Of a stretch of 27,435 nt of DNA, positions 14,194-22,786 are shown in pieces (the first letter of the stretch is position 1; each line of letters starts with the position of its first letter). A program made the translations under genes and the position numbers. The notes beneath the pieces are model-generated. The model worked only from the letters and a program-made list of their open reading frames with translations, did no database searches and was not told the origin of the DNA. This DNA is from UMGS363 sp051881775 (GTDB lineage Bacteria; Bacillota; Clostridia; Oscillospirales; Ruminococcaceae), in the NCBI GenBank assembly GCA_051881775.1, contig JBJEQN010000134.1, positions 1-27,435 of the forward strand, written 5' to 3'.

Positions 14194-15201
14194 TTAAAAT
14201 AAACTATATATAAGGTTTGCTATAACTCCGGCAATAAGTCCTGCCGTAGAGAAGGTTATAACTATCTTGTATTCATTGAAGCCGCAAAGCTCAAAATGAT
14301 GATGGATAGGGGACATCTTGAAAAGACGCTTGCCCTTTGTTATCTTGAAATATGTTACCTGGATAACTACCGAAAGTGCTTCGCAGATATAAACTATTGC
14401 AATTATCGCAAGGAGCAGGTGCTGTCTTGTTATAAGTCCGACAGCAACTACCGAACCGCCCAAAAACATTGAGCCTGTGTCACCCATAAATACCTTTGCA
14501 GGATGCAGGTTCCATACAAGGAAGCCAAGACAGCCGCCTGCTATCGCCATTGAGAAAATGGAGTATTCCCATATCCCCATAGCGGAGCAAAGCATTACAA
14601 AGGAAAGCATGGATATTACCGTTACCGAGCCGCAAAGACCGTCTATTCCGTCCGTAAGGTTTACCGCATTTGTAAGGAACACGATAACAAGGAGCATAAA
14701 GGGGTAATAGAAAATGCCTATGTCAAGCTCGAACCAGTAGAAATTAAGGGTAGTTTTCGTGTCGCCCAGCAGGTACAGCGCCGCAAGGAACGCAGAGGAG
14801 AAAATGAACTGCATCACCATCTTCTGCCAAGGCTTAAGACCCAAGTTCTGCTTTTTTACCGCCTTGATATAGTCGTCCGCAAAGCCGATCACCATATTCA
14901 GCAGGGCGAAGATATATCCTGCAAGCAGACGGTAAAATCCCGTGTTGTCCGTTATGCCAACGTCCTCCGTTCTGAATCGGTACAAAGCGTAGCCAACGGC
15001 AATTGCGGCGGCGGAGCCGAAAATGAACATAAATCCGCCCATAATGGGAGTGCCCTGCTTATCCTTGTGCCACGCAGGACCCTTCTCATATATAGTCTGA
15101 CCGAAATGTATTTTTTTAAGCAGCGGAATAAGAAAAATTCCCATTACCGCAGAAATTGCAAACGCTGTCAGCGCAACGATAATATTTATCCAGAACGGCA
15201 T
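14194..15201 (-). CDS. mraY: Phospho-MurNAc-pentapeptide transferase MraY
   Basis: A 335-residue integral membrane enzyme that transfers phospho-MurNAc-pentapeptide to undecaprenyl phosphate, forming lipid I. About ten membrane helices are present. Family motifs seen in order are FADDYIK (Asp pair, about 105-111), NAVNLTDGIDGL (about 178-189), VFMGDTGSMFLGG (about 237-249) and the histidine motif PIHHHFEL (about 300-307). All catalytic and Mg-binding residues are present. SD GGGAG precedes the ATG. It lies 16 nt after the murE-murF fusion. Length is normal. Confidence 0.97.
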   Translation of the reverse strand: MPFWINIIVALTAFAISAVMGIFLIPLLKKIHFGQTIYEKGPAWHKDKQGTPIMGGFMFIFGSAAAIAVGYALYRFRTEDVGITDNTGFYRLLAGYIFALLNMVIGFADDYIKAVKKQNLGLKPWQKMVMQFIFSSAFLAALYLLGDTKTTLNFYWFELDIGIFYYPFMLLVIVFLTNAVNLTDGIDGLCGSVTVISMLSFVMLCSAMGIWEYSIFSMAIAGGCLGFLVWNLHPAKVFMGDTGSMFLGGSVVAVGLITRQHLLLAIIAIVYICEALSVVIQVTYFKITKGKRLFKMSPIHHHFELCGFNEYKIVITFSTAGLIAGVIANLIYSLF

Positions 15202-15217
15202 AATTTTGATCTCCCGT

Positions 15218-18097
15218 TTAACAATCTTTATAGAATTCGTCTATTATTTCCTCAAGATGAACGCCTCTGCTTCCCTTGAAAAGCACGATGTCGTTAGGTT
15301 TCAGCTTGAATTTAAGGAAGTTGAGGACCTTTTGCTTTTCCTCGGAATAGCCTGCGTGCATACCAAGCTCGTCGGCACGTTCGGCGATATTCTTCGATTC
15401 CTTTCCGTAGCATACCAGCAGGTCAACTCCCTTGCTTACCACATATTCGCCTATTTCACGGTGGTATTCGGGGGAATTTTCTCCCAGTTCAAGCATATCT
15501 CCAAGAACGGCAACTCTTCTTCCGCCGTCCTTTGGTGTCATATCGCAGAGCATATTTATTGCCGCCTTCATAGAGGTGGGTGAAGCGTTGTAGCAGTCTA
15601 TGAGAAGGGTCTGCTGTCCACGCTTCTGTATATGCTGACGCAGATCGTCCGACTGGTAGCCGCTGAGCATTTCCGCAGCCGCAACAGGGTCGGAGCCTGC
15701 CGTTACCGCAACGGTAATTGCCGCAAGAGCGTTGTAAATGTTATGGTCTCCGATGCAGAAAAGGCTCACATCGGTTATCATCTCGCCGTTGTGGTAAACG
15801 TTAAAGTACATACGGTCGTCAAACTTCCGTATATCTCCTGCAATGAAGTCGCAGTCCTTGTTTTCTATGCCGTAGGTGATGACCTGACGGTAGCTTTCGT
15901 ACTCGTCCCTTGCCTGACGGAGCATAGGGTCGTCACCGTTAAGGATAAGGGGAGCCTTTCTGTCTGCGCCCTTTAAAATTTCCAGCTTTGCTTCAAGGAT
16001 ACCCTCCTGAGAGCCCAGCTTTTCAATGTGGGAATAACCGATGTTTGTAATAAGGCAGATAGTGGGGTGGGCAGTTCTTGACAGCTTTTCTATCTCGCCG
16101 AAGTCGGACATTCCCATTTCGATAACTGCGGCGGTGCAGCTTGTATTGAGCTTGAGGAGCGTGAAGGGCAGACCTATCTCGTTATTGTGGTTTCCCTCGG
16201 TCTTGTAAACGCTGTGATCGGCAGAAAGAGCAAGTGCCGTCATATTTTTTGTGGTAGTCTTGCCAACGCTGCCCGTAATTCCCACAAGCACGGGGTCAAA
16301 TTTCATTCGGAAGTAATGAGCAAGGTCAAGGAGCGCCTTTCTTGTGTTCTTTACAACAAGGCAGGGAGTGCCTTCAACGGTGTGTTCGGTTATGGCAAAG
16401 GCTGCTCCGTTGCGTACAGCCTGCGCCGCAAAGTCGTGACCGTCGAAGTGTTCGCCCTTTATGGCAATGAAAACGCCGTTTTTCTTTGCAGTACGGGTAT
16501 CGGAGAAAATATCGTCGGCATAGAAGGAGGAATTAAGGTTTCGCATACCCTGAGGCTTGCCGTTTACAGCATCGATAAGCTCCGAAACGGTAAGAGTTTC
16601 GTGCAGCTCGGTGTTGAAGGCAGGCTTTTTGTAATTCCGCATTATTTCCGCAACTATCTCACGCTCGTCAAAGTGGATATGAACATTGTTAGCCAGTATC
16701 TGATAATCCTCGTGACCTTTTCCTGCAAGAACGATGGTGTCGCCCTTTTCCGCAATGGCAATGGCACGTTTTATAGCCGCACGGCGGTCGGTTATCCTTA
16801 TATAAGGCTTTAAGCCTGAAAGACCTGCCGTTATCTCGTCAATAATAGCGTCGGGGTCTTCGTTTCGTGGGTTATCTGAGGTTACAACCAGCAGGTCGGA
16901 GTATTTTTCCGCCGCCTGAGCCATAAGAGGGCGCTTTGTGCGGTCACGGTCGCCGCCGCAGCCGAAGAGGCAGATAAGCCTGCCATTTGTGTGTGCCTTT
17001 ATGTTGGGCAGCATATTTTCCAAAGCGTCGGGGCTGTGTGCATAGTCGCAGACAACGAGGAAGCCTCTTTCGGAGGTAAGTATCTCGCAGCGTCCCTTTA
17101 CGCCCTTGCACTTGCCGAGAGAGGTTATAGCGTCGTTTATTCCCACTCCCGATTTTATGCAGGCTATTATCGCAGCAAGAGCGTTTGAAACGTTGTATTC
17201 GCCTATCATATTGAGGGTAACGGGGAAGCTCTTGCTGTTTACGGATATCCAGAACTTTGTTGAAGCGCCTGAGCTTCTTATTTTATCCGCCTTGACCTCT
17301 GCGCTGGCGTGAAGACCGTAGGAAATACGTTCGCAGCCTGCGCTTTCAATGTCGTTCCAAAGCCTTATGCCGTAATCGTCGTCAATGTTGATGATGGCGG
17401 TCTTACAATGCTCGGTGAACAGCTTTTTCTTTGCGTCATAGTAGTTTTCCATTGTCAGGTGGTAGTCAAGGTGATCCTGAGTAAGATTGGTGAAAACGGC
17501 AATATCGAAAATTGCAGGACCTATCCTGTTCTGGTCAAGGGCAAAGGAGGACACCTCCATAACAACGGTGTCGCAGCCGTTCTTCATCATCTCGTACCAA
17601 ATGCTGTAAAGTTCGTAAACACGGGGGGTTGTAGGGGTGGACTGGTCGGAATTGAAGGGCTTTCCGTTGATAAGAACGCCCGTTGTGCCGATAAAGCCTA
17701 CTCTTCTGCCGTGGTCGGAGAGAATGTCTTTTATAAGTGTAGCCATGGTGGTCTTGCCGTTGGTTCCCGTTACGCCGATAAGCTTCAGATGCTTTTCGGG
17801 GTGGCTGAACCACGCAGCGCAGAGCAGACCGTAGAATTTTCTTGTATCCTCTGCGATTATCTGCCTTTTAAGTCCCAGGTCATGGTCGGCAACAACGCAC
17901 AGAGCACCCTTTTCAAGCATTTCCTCTGCGGCGGAGTGTCCGTCAAACTTTGTTCCTTTAACGCATATGAAGATATAGTTCTCCTTTACCTCTTCCGTGT
18001 TGTCGGTAATGCCTTCAACTGCTGCGGAAGGGTCGGAAAAACAGACCTTTGCGTGTACCGACTTTGAAACGTCGTCAATAAGCTCGCCTAATCTCAT
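15218..18097 (-). CDS. MurE-MurF fusion: tripeptide and pentapeptide ligase in one chain
   Basis: One uninterrupted frame of 959 residues holds two complete Mur ligases. MurE (about 1-488) adds the third residue to UDP-MurNAc-L-Ala-D-Glu. Its ATP loop is GVTGTNGKTT (108-117), and DNPR at 408-411 is the signature for meso-diaminopimelate rather than lysine. MurF (about 498-959) adds D-Ala-D-Ala, with ATP loop GITGSVGKTTTK at 606-617 and EGNHNNEIGLP at about 634-644. The junction is a short linker near 487-500. Stand-alone proteins are about 485 and 455 residues, so neither half is truncated. SD GGAGGG precedes the ATG. The natural order murE-murF in dcw clusters makes an in-frame fusion simple. 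No stop, frame change or ribosome binding site is visible at the junction. Confidence 0.94.
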   Translation of the reverse strand: MRLGELIDDVSKSVHAKVCFSDPSAAVEGITDNTEEVKENYIFICVKGTKFDGHSAAEEMLEKGALCVVADHDLGLKRQIIAEDTRKFYGLLCAAWFSHPEKHLKLIGVTGTNGKTTMATLIKDILSDHGRRVGFIGTTGVLINGKPFNSDQSTPTTPRVYELYSIWYEMMKNGCDTVVMEVSSFALDQNRIGPAIFDIAVFTNLTQDHLDYHLTMENYYDAKKKLFTEHCKTAIINIDDDYGIRLWNDIESAGCERISYGLHASAEVKADKIRSSGASTKFWISVNSKSFPVTLNMIGEYNVSNALAAIIACIKSGVGINDAITSLGKCKGVKGRCEILTSERGFLVVCDYAHSPDALENMLPNIKAHTNGRLICLFGCGGDRDRTKRPLMAQAAEKYSDLLVVTSDNPRNEDPDAIIDEITAGLSGLKPYIRITDRRAAIKRAIAIAEKGDTIVLAGKGHEDYQILANNVHIHFDEREIVAEIMRNYKKPAFNTELHETLTVSELIDAVNGKPQGMRNLNSSFYADDIFSDTRTAKKNGVFIAIKGEHFDGHDFAAQAVRNGAAFAITEHTVEGTPCLVVKNTRKALLDLAHYFRMKFDPVLVGITGSVGKTTTKNMTALALSADHSVYKTEGNHNNEIGLPFTLLKLNTSCTAAVIEMGMSDFGEIEKLSRTAHPTICLITNIGYSHIEKLGSQEGILEAKLEILKGADRKAPLILNGDDPMLRQARDEYESYRQVITYGIENKDCDFIAGDIRKFDDRMYFNVYHNGEMITDVSLFCIGDHNIYNALAAITVAVTAGSDPVAAAEMLSGYQSDDLRQHIQKRGQQTLLIDCYNASPTSMKAAINMLCDMTPKDGGRRVAVLGDMLELGENSPEYHREIGEYVVSKGVDLLVCYGKESKNIAERADELGMHAGYSEEKQKVLNFLKFKLKPNDIVLFKGSRGVHLEEIIDEFYKDC

Positions 18098-18124
18098 AAA
18101 AAACCCTCCAAAAATCCGGGTCTG

Positions 18125-20413
18125 TTAACCCTCGTCCTTGATAATGAATACGACCTCGATGATCGTGCCTTTTGGAACAATGCAGCCCTCGCCGTAATTC
18201 TGGCTGTATGCAACGGCTCCCGCATGGCTTGAAGCGCCGTCACCTGCCTTGAAGTTAAGGTCGTGCTGTGTAAGTATTTCGTTAACGTCCGAAAGGGAAT
18301 AGCCTATAATGTTCGGAACGGTGGTGTAGTCTGTTTCGTAGTCCTTGTCGGTGTAAAGTATGACCTTTCCGCCTCGCCGCAGAGAGCTTCCTCTGGACGG
18401 TATCTGTGCCGCAACTGTTTCACCCTCGCCGATAACGGAATATTTAAGTCCGAGGGCTTCAAGAGTTGCGCCTGCAGCTTCAATGGTCTGACCCTCAACG
18501 GAAGGAATGGTAATGCCAAGCTCCTCCAGTTCGTCCTCTGTATATTCGGGATAGTAGCCAAGGTAGGGGAGCGCTTCTTTAAATGTGTTGGAAACTACGG
18601 GGCAGGCAACAACGCTGCCGTAGTACATAAGAGAACCGTTCTGATCCCTTGCGTTAGGCTCGTCGACCATAACAAGCATGATTATCTCGGGATCGTCCGC
18701 AGGTGCAAAGCCGCAGTAGGAGGAAACGTAAAGATTGTCGTTTCCCGTTTCGTTGCTCTTGTCGATCTTCTGAGAGGTACCCGACTTGCCGCCGATAGCG
18801 TAGCCCTTTATGTAAGCGTTTGAGCCGCCCTTTGTGTTTACAACGGATTCAAGCACCTCACGCATTTTTGCTGAGGTCTCTTCGGAAATGACCTGACGCT
18901 TTACGGAAGTCTCGGTGGTTTTTATAACGTTGCCGTTGGTGTCGACTATCTTGCTGACAACGTGGGGAGTAACGAGGTAGCCGCCGTTTACCACAGCAGC
19001 GTAAGCGGTTATCATCTGAATGGGAGTGATCTTGTTGGTCTGACCGAAGGAACAGGATGCAAGCTCAACAGGACCCATATTTGCTGCGCTGACATAAAGG
19101 CTGTCCGTTTCTCCGGGAAGGTCTATGCCCGTTGGCTCGGTGAAGCCGAAGGCCTTGAAGTATTCAAAGAATTTCGTTCCGCCAAGCGCCTGACCTATCT
19201 GAATGAAAACAGGGTTGCAGGAGTTTGTCATAGCGGTGGTGAAGTCCTGTGTTCCGTGGGAATAGGTAGACCAGCAGTGCATTGTTGTGTCCGCTACCAG
19301 TATGGACTGATTGCAGGTAAAGGTGGAATCAAGAGTGATAGCACCCTCTTCAAGCGCCGCCGAGCCTGTTATTACCTTAAAAACGGAGCCGGGGTAATAA
19401 AGCTCTGTGATAGCCTTGTTTTTCCACTGCTGCTCACGGAGCGTTGCATATTCCTCATCATATTCCTCGGTGCCTTCAAGACCTGCAAGGTAAGATATGT
19501 CCTTTGGAGCGTATATGGAATTTCTGTCGTTAAGGTCAAAGCCGGGGGTGCTTGCCATTGCCAGCACAGCACCGGTGTTAACGTTCATGATTATTGCGCA
19601 GGCACGGTTCTGAACGTCATTTTCCTCAACAGCCTGTTCAAGATATTTCTCCGCATAATACTGGAGGGTCATATCAAGGGTAAGGTAAACGGAGTTGCCG
19701 TCCTGAGCGTCATAAATTTTATCGTTTTTGTAAGGCATTTCGTTGCCCTGAGCGTCCGTTGCGGAGATGATTTTTCCGTCAACGCCCTTTAAATAGTCGT
19801 TGTAATAGGCTTCAACGCCGTAAATGCCGTCGCCCTCGTAGTTTGTGAAGCCGATAACTGCGGCTGCAAGCTCACCTTGAGGGTAATAGCGCTTTGTGTC
19901 TACTTCCGTATAGATAAGGTCGCCAAGGTTTTCATCGTCCGCACGGCTCAGTATCTTGTCTGCAACGGGTTTTTCTATGGATTTTGCAACGCAGGACCAC
20001 CTGGAGTTGGTGTTCTTGAATTTTTCCTTTATTTCCTCTGCGGTAACGTTGTCAAGCTCTTCGGTAAGTATAGTTATGCAGGCGTCAAGCATACGCTGGT
20101 ATTCGGTCTTTCCCGTTTCGGAGGAAACGTTGACGTTGTCCTTTTCCGCAAGACGGTTGGGGTTTATGATAATGGAGTAGACCGTTGCGGACTGGGCAAG
20201 TATCTTGCCGTTAGAGTCGTAAATGCTGCCTCTGTTGGCGTTGACAATGGTGCTGCCGAACTGGTTTTCGTTAGCCATTGCCTGATATTTTGCGCTGTCG
20301 GTGACGGAGGTCTTGAACAGATTAACGATTATCCATGCGGCAAACGCAAGCAGAACGGCAAGAACACCGATGTTCAGCTTTCTTTTCATCGAATTGGTAG
20401 GGCTGCAGGACAC
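18125..20413 (-). CDS. ftsI: Class B penicillin-binding protein with two PASTA domains (FtsI/PBP2B or SpoVD type)
   Basis: A 762-residue septal transpeptidase partner of FtsW. A short cytoplasmic start precedes one membrane helix (about 13-33). The dimerisation/pedestal domain spans about 50-230 and the transpeptidase domain about 240-615. Catalytic motifs: SVFK (S343, K346), SCN (398-400) and KSG (543-545). Two C-terminal PASTA domains (about 634-690 and 697-758) are typical of Gram-positive division PBPs and of SpoVD; these cannot be separated by sequence, but position after ftsL supports division. The start is GTG at 20411-20413 with SD AAAGGAG 6-7 nt upstream; an internal Met at residue 9 lacks an SD. 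It crosslinks stem peptides outside the membrane and is a beta-lactam target. Confidence 0.93.
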   Translation of the reverse strand: MSCSPTNSMKRKLNIGVLAVLLAFAAWIIVNLFKTSVTDSAKYQAMANENQFGSTIVNANRGSIYDSNGKILAQSATVYSIIINPNRLAEKDNVNVSSETGKTEYQRMLDACITILTEELDNVTAEEIKEKFKNTNSRWSCVAKSIEKPVADKILSRADDENLGDLIYTEVDTKRYYPQGELAAAVIGFTNYEGDGIYGVEAYYNDYLKGVDGKIISATDAQGNEMPYKNDKIYDAQDGNSVYLTLDMTLQYYAEKYLEQAVEENDVQNRACAIIMNVNTGAVLAMASTPGFDLNDRNSIYAPKDISYLAGLEGTEEYDEEYATLREQQWKNKAITELYYPGSVFKVITGSAALEEGAITLDSTFTCNQSILVADTTMHCWSTYSHGTQDFTTAMTNSCNPVFIQIGQALGGTKFFEYFKAFGFTEPTGIDLPGETDSLYVSAANMGPVELASCSFGQTNKITPIQMITAYAAVVNGGYLVTPHVVSKIVDTNGNVIKTTETSVKRQVISEETSAKMREVLESVVNTKGGSNAYIKGYAIGGKSGTSQKIDKSNETGNDNLYVSSYCGFAPADDPEIIMLVMVDEPNARDQNGSLMYYGSVVACPVVSNTFKEALPYLGYYPEYTEDELEELGITIPSVEGQTIEAAGATLEALGLKYSVIGEGETVAAQIPSRGSSLRRGGKVILYTDKDYETDYTTVPNIIGYSLSDVNEILTQHDLNFKAGDGASSHAGAVAYSQNYGEGCIVPKGTIIEVVFIIKDEG

Positions 20414-20473
20414 GGCGGTACTCCTTTCATATAACTGTGGCTTTATGTAGACCTTTTATCATAAGCAAAATTT

Positions 20474-20518
20474 GGGTTGCACCGGAAGGACGGGAAGCTC
20501 CCCCTTGCTGTACAACCC
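20474..20518. repeat. 45-nt foldable element between ftsL and the PBP gene
   Basis: The outer arms GGGTTG/CAACCC enclose AAGG/CCTT and a GGGA/TCCC hairpin, giving a long interrupted stem in the mRNA upstream of the PBP gene. It may be a REP-like insertion or a processing or attenuation site. There is no T-run directly after it on the minus strand, so it is not a standard terminator. Confidence 0.5.
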
Positions 20519-20536
20519 TCTTTTAATAGTATTTCC

Positions 20537-21010
20537 TTATCCTCTCAGATATTCCACGAAATCCTCGAAAGCGTGCTTTATCCTTACAAAAAGATTGTCG
20601 CTGTTATCGGGAATATCCACCACGTTCCCGTTTTCAAGGCTTAAATATTCTATCTGCGATTTATCCAGCTTCTGCATACCGAGAACGTTGACAGCGTATT
20701 CCTCAACGGATTTAAGAGCGGATTTGCTTTCTATCTCCGTCTGCATACGGACGTTTTCGCTGCGGAGAATATCCACTCTTTTTGTTTCGGCGCTTATTTC
20801 GGAGTGTATAGCGGCGTTTTCAACCTTGCCGTAGATAACAAGACCGAGCAAAAGTCCTGCTGCAAGTGCAAGAACGATTATTCTCGGAGCGGAGCCTGCG
20901 GCTTCGGGCTTTGCCTTGCGCACCTTTATTTTGGCTTTTTCGTCCGAAGTCAGCTTCGGAGCGGCATTTTCATATTTTGAAAGATCGTATGCGAGACTTC
21001 CTTTACTCAT
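20537..21010 (-). CDS. ftsL: Cell division protein FtsL
   Basis: A 157-residue bitopic protein in the usual slot between rsmH and the class B PBP. It has a basic cytoplasmic region (1-42), one membrane helix (about 43-61) and an extracellular leucine-zipper-like coiled coil (about 62-97). A YAVNVLGMQKLDKSQIEYL segment then links to the tail, as in Clostridia FtsL/DivIC-type proteins. It pairs with an FtsB/DivIC partner and FtsQ to activate FtsW and the PBP. SD AAGGA lies about 8-9 nt before the ATG. Overall conservation is poor in this family, so the call rests on topology and place. Its upstream gap is filled by a MITE. Confidence 0.85.
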   Translation of the reverse strand: MSKGSLAYDLSKYENAAPKLTSDEKAKIKVRKAKPEAAGSAPRIIVLALAAGLLLGLVIYGKVENAAIHSEISAETKRVDILRSENVRMQTEIESKSALKSVEEYAVNVLGMQKLDKSQIEYLSLENGNVVDIPDNSDNLFVRIKHAFEDFVEYLRG

Positions 21011-21038
21011 TTTTATAATTCCTTCTTTTGTTCGTTTA

Positions 21039-21197
21039 TACTAAGTTCATATCGTTCTATAGACAAAGACGGGAGATAGAATTACGTCAATCAAGGAAAG
21101 CGACCGCCGCAATGCTTGGTGCCTTGCAAGGGAGCTTGACGACGAGTGACGTAATTATAGCTTTCGGATTTGTCTATAGGTTGATATGAACTTAGTA
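21039..21197. mobile_element. 159-bp MITE-like element at the rsmH stop codon
   Basis: Terminal inverted repeats begin TACTAAGTTCATATC and match perfectly for 15 bp. Matching then continues with interruptions (CTATAGACAAA, then AATTACGTCA) to about 49 bp per arm. The centre has no coding capacity. Direct repeats TTA (21036-21038 and 21198-21200) flank it, and the right copy is the rsmH stop codon (TAA on the minus strand). It lies in the operon and would be transcribed as a large hairpin between rsmH and ftsL. The parent transposase is not in this window. Confidence 0.82.
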
Positions 21198-22121
21198 TTA
21201 TAGTTTTTCTATAATTCTAAGTTTTGCGCTGCGGCTTCTGTTGTTTACCGCAAGCTCTTCTTCCGTTGCTTCAATAGGCTTGCGGTTGACCAGTTTTCCT
21301 CTGGGCTTTTTTCCGCATACGCACTGTGGGAAATCGGGGGGACAGGTGCAGCCTGTGCAGAAGCTTGCAAACCTCTGCTTCACTATCCTGTCTTCAAGAG
21401 AGTGGAAAGTGATAATGCAGAATCTTCCGCCGGGCTTAAGCATATCAAAACCGTCGTCAAGGGCTTTGTCCAACTCGTCAAGCTCACAGTTCACAGCAAT
21501 TCTTATTGCCTGAAAGGTCTTTTTGCAGGGGTTCTTTTCCCTGCGGAACTTTGCCGGTATCGACTCACGGACTATATCCGCAAGCTCCGATGTGGTCTCA
21601 ATAGGCTTTATTTCTCTCTTTTTTATAATAGTATCGGCGATCTTACGGGAAAATTTCTCTTCCCCGTATTCCCAAAGTATCCTGCTCAGTTCCTCATAGG
21701 AGCTGTTGTTTACAATATCCCTTGCGGAAACGCCGCTTTGTGACATTCTCATATCAAGAGGAGCGTCGCTGTGGTAGGAAAACCCTCTTTCCGCAGTATC
21801 AAGCTGATGCGAGGACACCCCAAGGTCAAGCAGTATGCCGTCAACTTCGGAAACACCTTCTGCGTCTGCAAGAGCCTTCATATCGGAGAAGTTGCCTTTC
21901 AGCACCCTTGCATTGTACGGTGCAAGCCGTTCCGAAGCAGCCGCAATTGCGTCCGGGTCACGGTCTATGCCAAGGAGCAGACCGCCGGTTGTGAGCCGTT
22001 TGGCTATTTCACGGGAATGTCCTGCTCCGCCGCAGGTGCCGTCTATATAAATACCGTCGGGCTTAATGTCAAGCCCTTCGATACATTCGTCAAGCATAAC
22101 GGAAACGTGTGAAAAACTCAT
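21198..22121 (-). CDS. rsmH: 16S rRNA (cytosine1402-N4)-methyltransferase RsmH (MraW)
   Basis: A 307-residue SAM-dependent enzyme that methylates N4 of C1402 in the 16S rRNA decoding centre. The N-terminal HVSVMLDE is the family start, the SAM loop is DGTCGGAGHS (about 27-36), and ILLDLGVSSHQLD (about 96-108) and RGFSYHSDAPLDMRM follow. The C-terminal NRSRSAKLRIIEKL is the usual ending, so the protein is full length. Its stop codon TAA coincides with the direct repeat of the MITE. SD AAAGGA precedes the ATG. It lies 15 nt after mraZ. Confidence 0.97.
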   Translation of the reverse strand: MSFSHVSVMLDECIEGLDIKPDGIYIDGTCGGAGHSREIAKRLTTGGLLLGIDRDPDAIAAASERLAPYNARVLKGNFSDMKALADAEGVSEVDGILLDLGVSSHQLDTAERGFSYHSDAPLDMRMSQSGVSARDIVNNSSYEELSRILWEYGEEKFSRKIADTIIKKREIKPIETTSELADIVRESIPAKFRREKNPCKKTFQAIRIAVNCELDELDKALDDGFDMLKPGGRFCIITFHSLEDRIVKQRFASFCTGCTCPPDFPQCVCGKKPRGKLVNRKPIEATEEELAVNNRSRSAKLRIIEKL

Positions 22122-22136
22122 TGCGGCAGTCCTTTC

Positions 22137-22565
22137 TCAGAATGCAATGTCTGCAAGAGCGTCGGAAAGCATTTCTTCGGAAATAGCGCCGCTCATTTCG
22201 TTGAAACGTGCTGAATCCCAGATCTCCGCCCTGTTTATAACGCCGAGAACGGTAACGTCCTTGGTAAGTCCGGCATATTCTCTCAGATTTTGGGGAATAA
22301 GGATACGTCCCTGCTTATCCGGCTCAACGGGGCAGGCTCTTACGATGAAAAGCTTGGCAGATTTTGCCTTCTCACCCGTCAGAGTGCGGAGCTTTTCGGT
22401 AAAGTTTTCCCATTCTTCCTCGGAAAATACATAAAGGCAGTTGTCAAGACCAATTGTGACGATAAAACTCAGCCCAAGACGCTCTCTCAGCTTAGTGGGG
22501 AACGCCATACGGCCTTTTGCGTCGATTGTATGTTCATAAGTACCCATCAAAGAAGCGCTTGCCAA
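22137..22565 (-). CDS. mraZ: Transcriptional regulator MraZ
   Basis: A 142-residue protein with two AbrB-like half-domains carrying DxKGR-type motifs: IDAKGRMAFP (about 15-24) and PDKQGRILIP. MraZ forms ring-shaped oligomers that bind repeated boxes at its own promoter and control the dcw operon. The frame begins at a TTG (22563-22565) with GGCGG-type SD AAAGGCGGTG about 6 nt upstream. An internal ATG at 22545-22547 would give the more conserved start MGTYEHTID but lacks an SD. I prefer the TTG, with moderate confidence. Three candidate MraZ boxes lie just downstream of the promoter. Confidence 0.93.
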   Translation of the reverse strand: MASASLMGTYEHTIDAKGRMAFPTKLRERLGLSFIVTIGLDNCLYVFSEEEWENFTEKLRTLTGEKAKSAKLFIVRACPVEPDKQGRILIPQNLREYAGLTKDVTVLGVINRAEIWDSARFNEMSGAISEEMLSDALADIAF

Positions 22566-22674
22566 GTTTTACACCGCCTTTCCGCATTGCATTGTTGAAA
22601 ACAAACTGTCGAAAAACCGCATAAACAGCTGATTTATACGATTTTCCACCGTTTTCCCTTATAAGTGGGGGAGA

Positions 22675-22699
22675 AGTTTTCCACACTGTGTGGAAAACT
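22675..22699. repeat. Perfect 25-bp palindrome in the mraZ leader
   Basis: AGTTTTCCACAC, one central base and the exact reverse complement. Each arm contains TTTTCCACA, one mismatch from the DnaA box TTATCCACA, so the site is an inverted pair of DnaA-box-like sequences. In RNA it would be a stable hairpin about 110 nt before the start codon. There is no T-run, so it is not a terminator. Confidence 0.8.
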
Positions 22700-22710
22700 A
22701 TGTTGAAAGT

Positions 22711-22751
22711 TCACCACTTCTCACCACTTTTATGGTCTCTTTCACCACTTT
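22711..22751 (-). promoter_or_regulatory. Three MraZ boxes
   Basis: On the minus strand AAAGTGGTGA (22751-22742), AAAGTGGTGA (22730-22721) and GAAGTGGTGA (22720-22711). Start-to-start spacings are 21 and 10 bp, so all lie on one face of the helix. They match the AAAGTG-type repeat known for MraZ operators in low-GC Gram-positives, and overlap or follow the predicted start point, fitting autorepression. Confidence 0.8.
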
Positions 22752-22757
22752 AATGAT

Positions 22758-22786
22758 ATTATACACCATTCCTTTGGATTTTGCAA
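22758..22786 (-). promoter_or_regulatory. Main dcw promoter upstream of mraZ
   Basis: Minus strand TTGCAA (22786-22781), a 17-nt spacer and TATAAT (22763-22758). Start is near 22751, inside the first MraZ box. The leader is about 185 nt. Confidence 0.78.
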
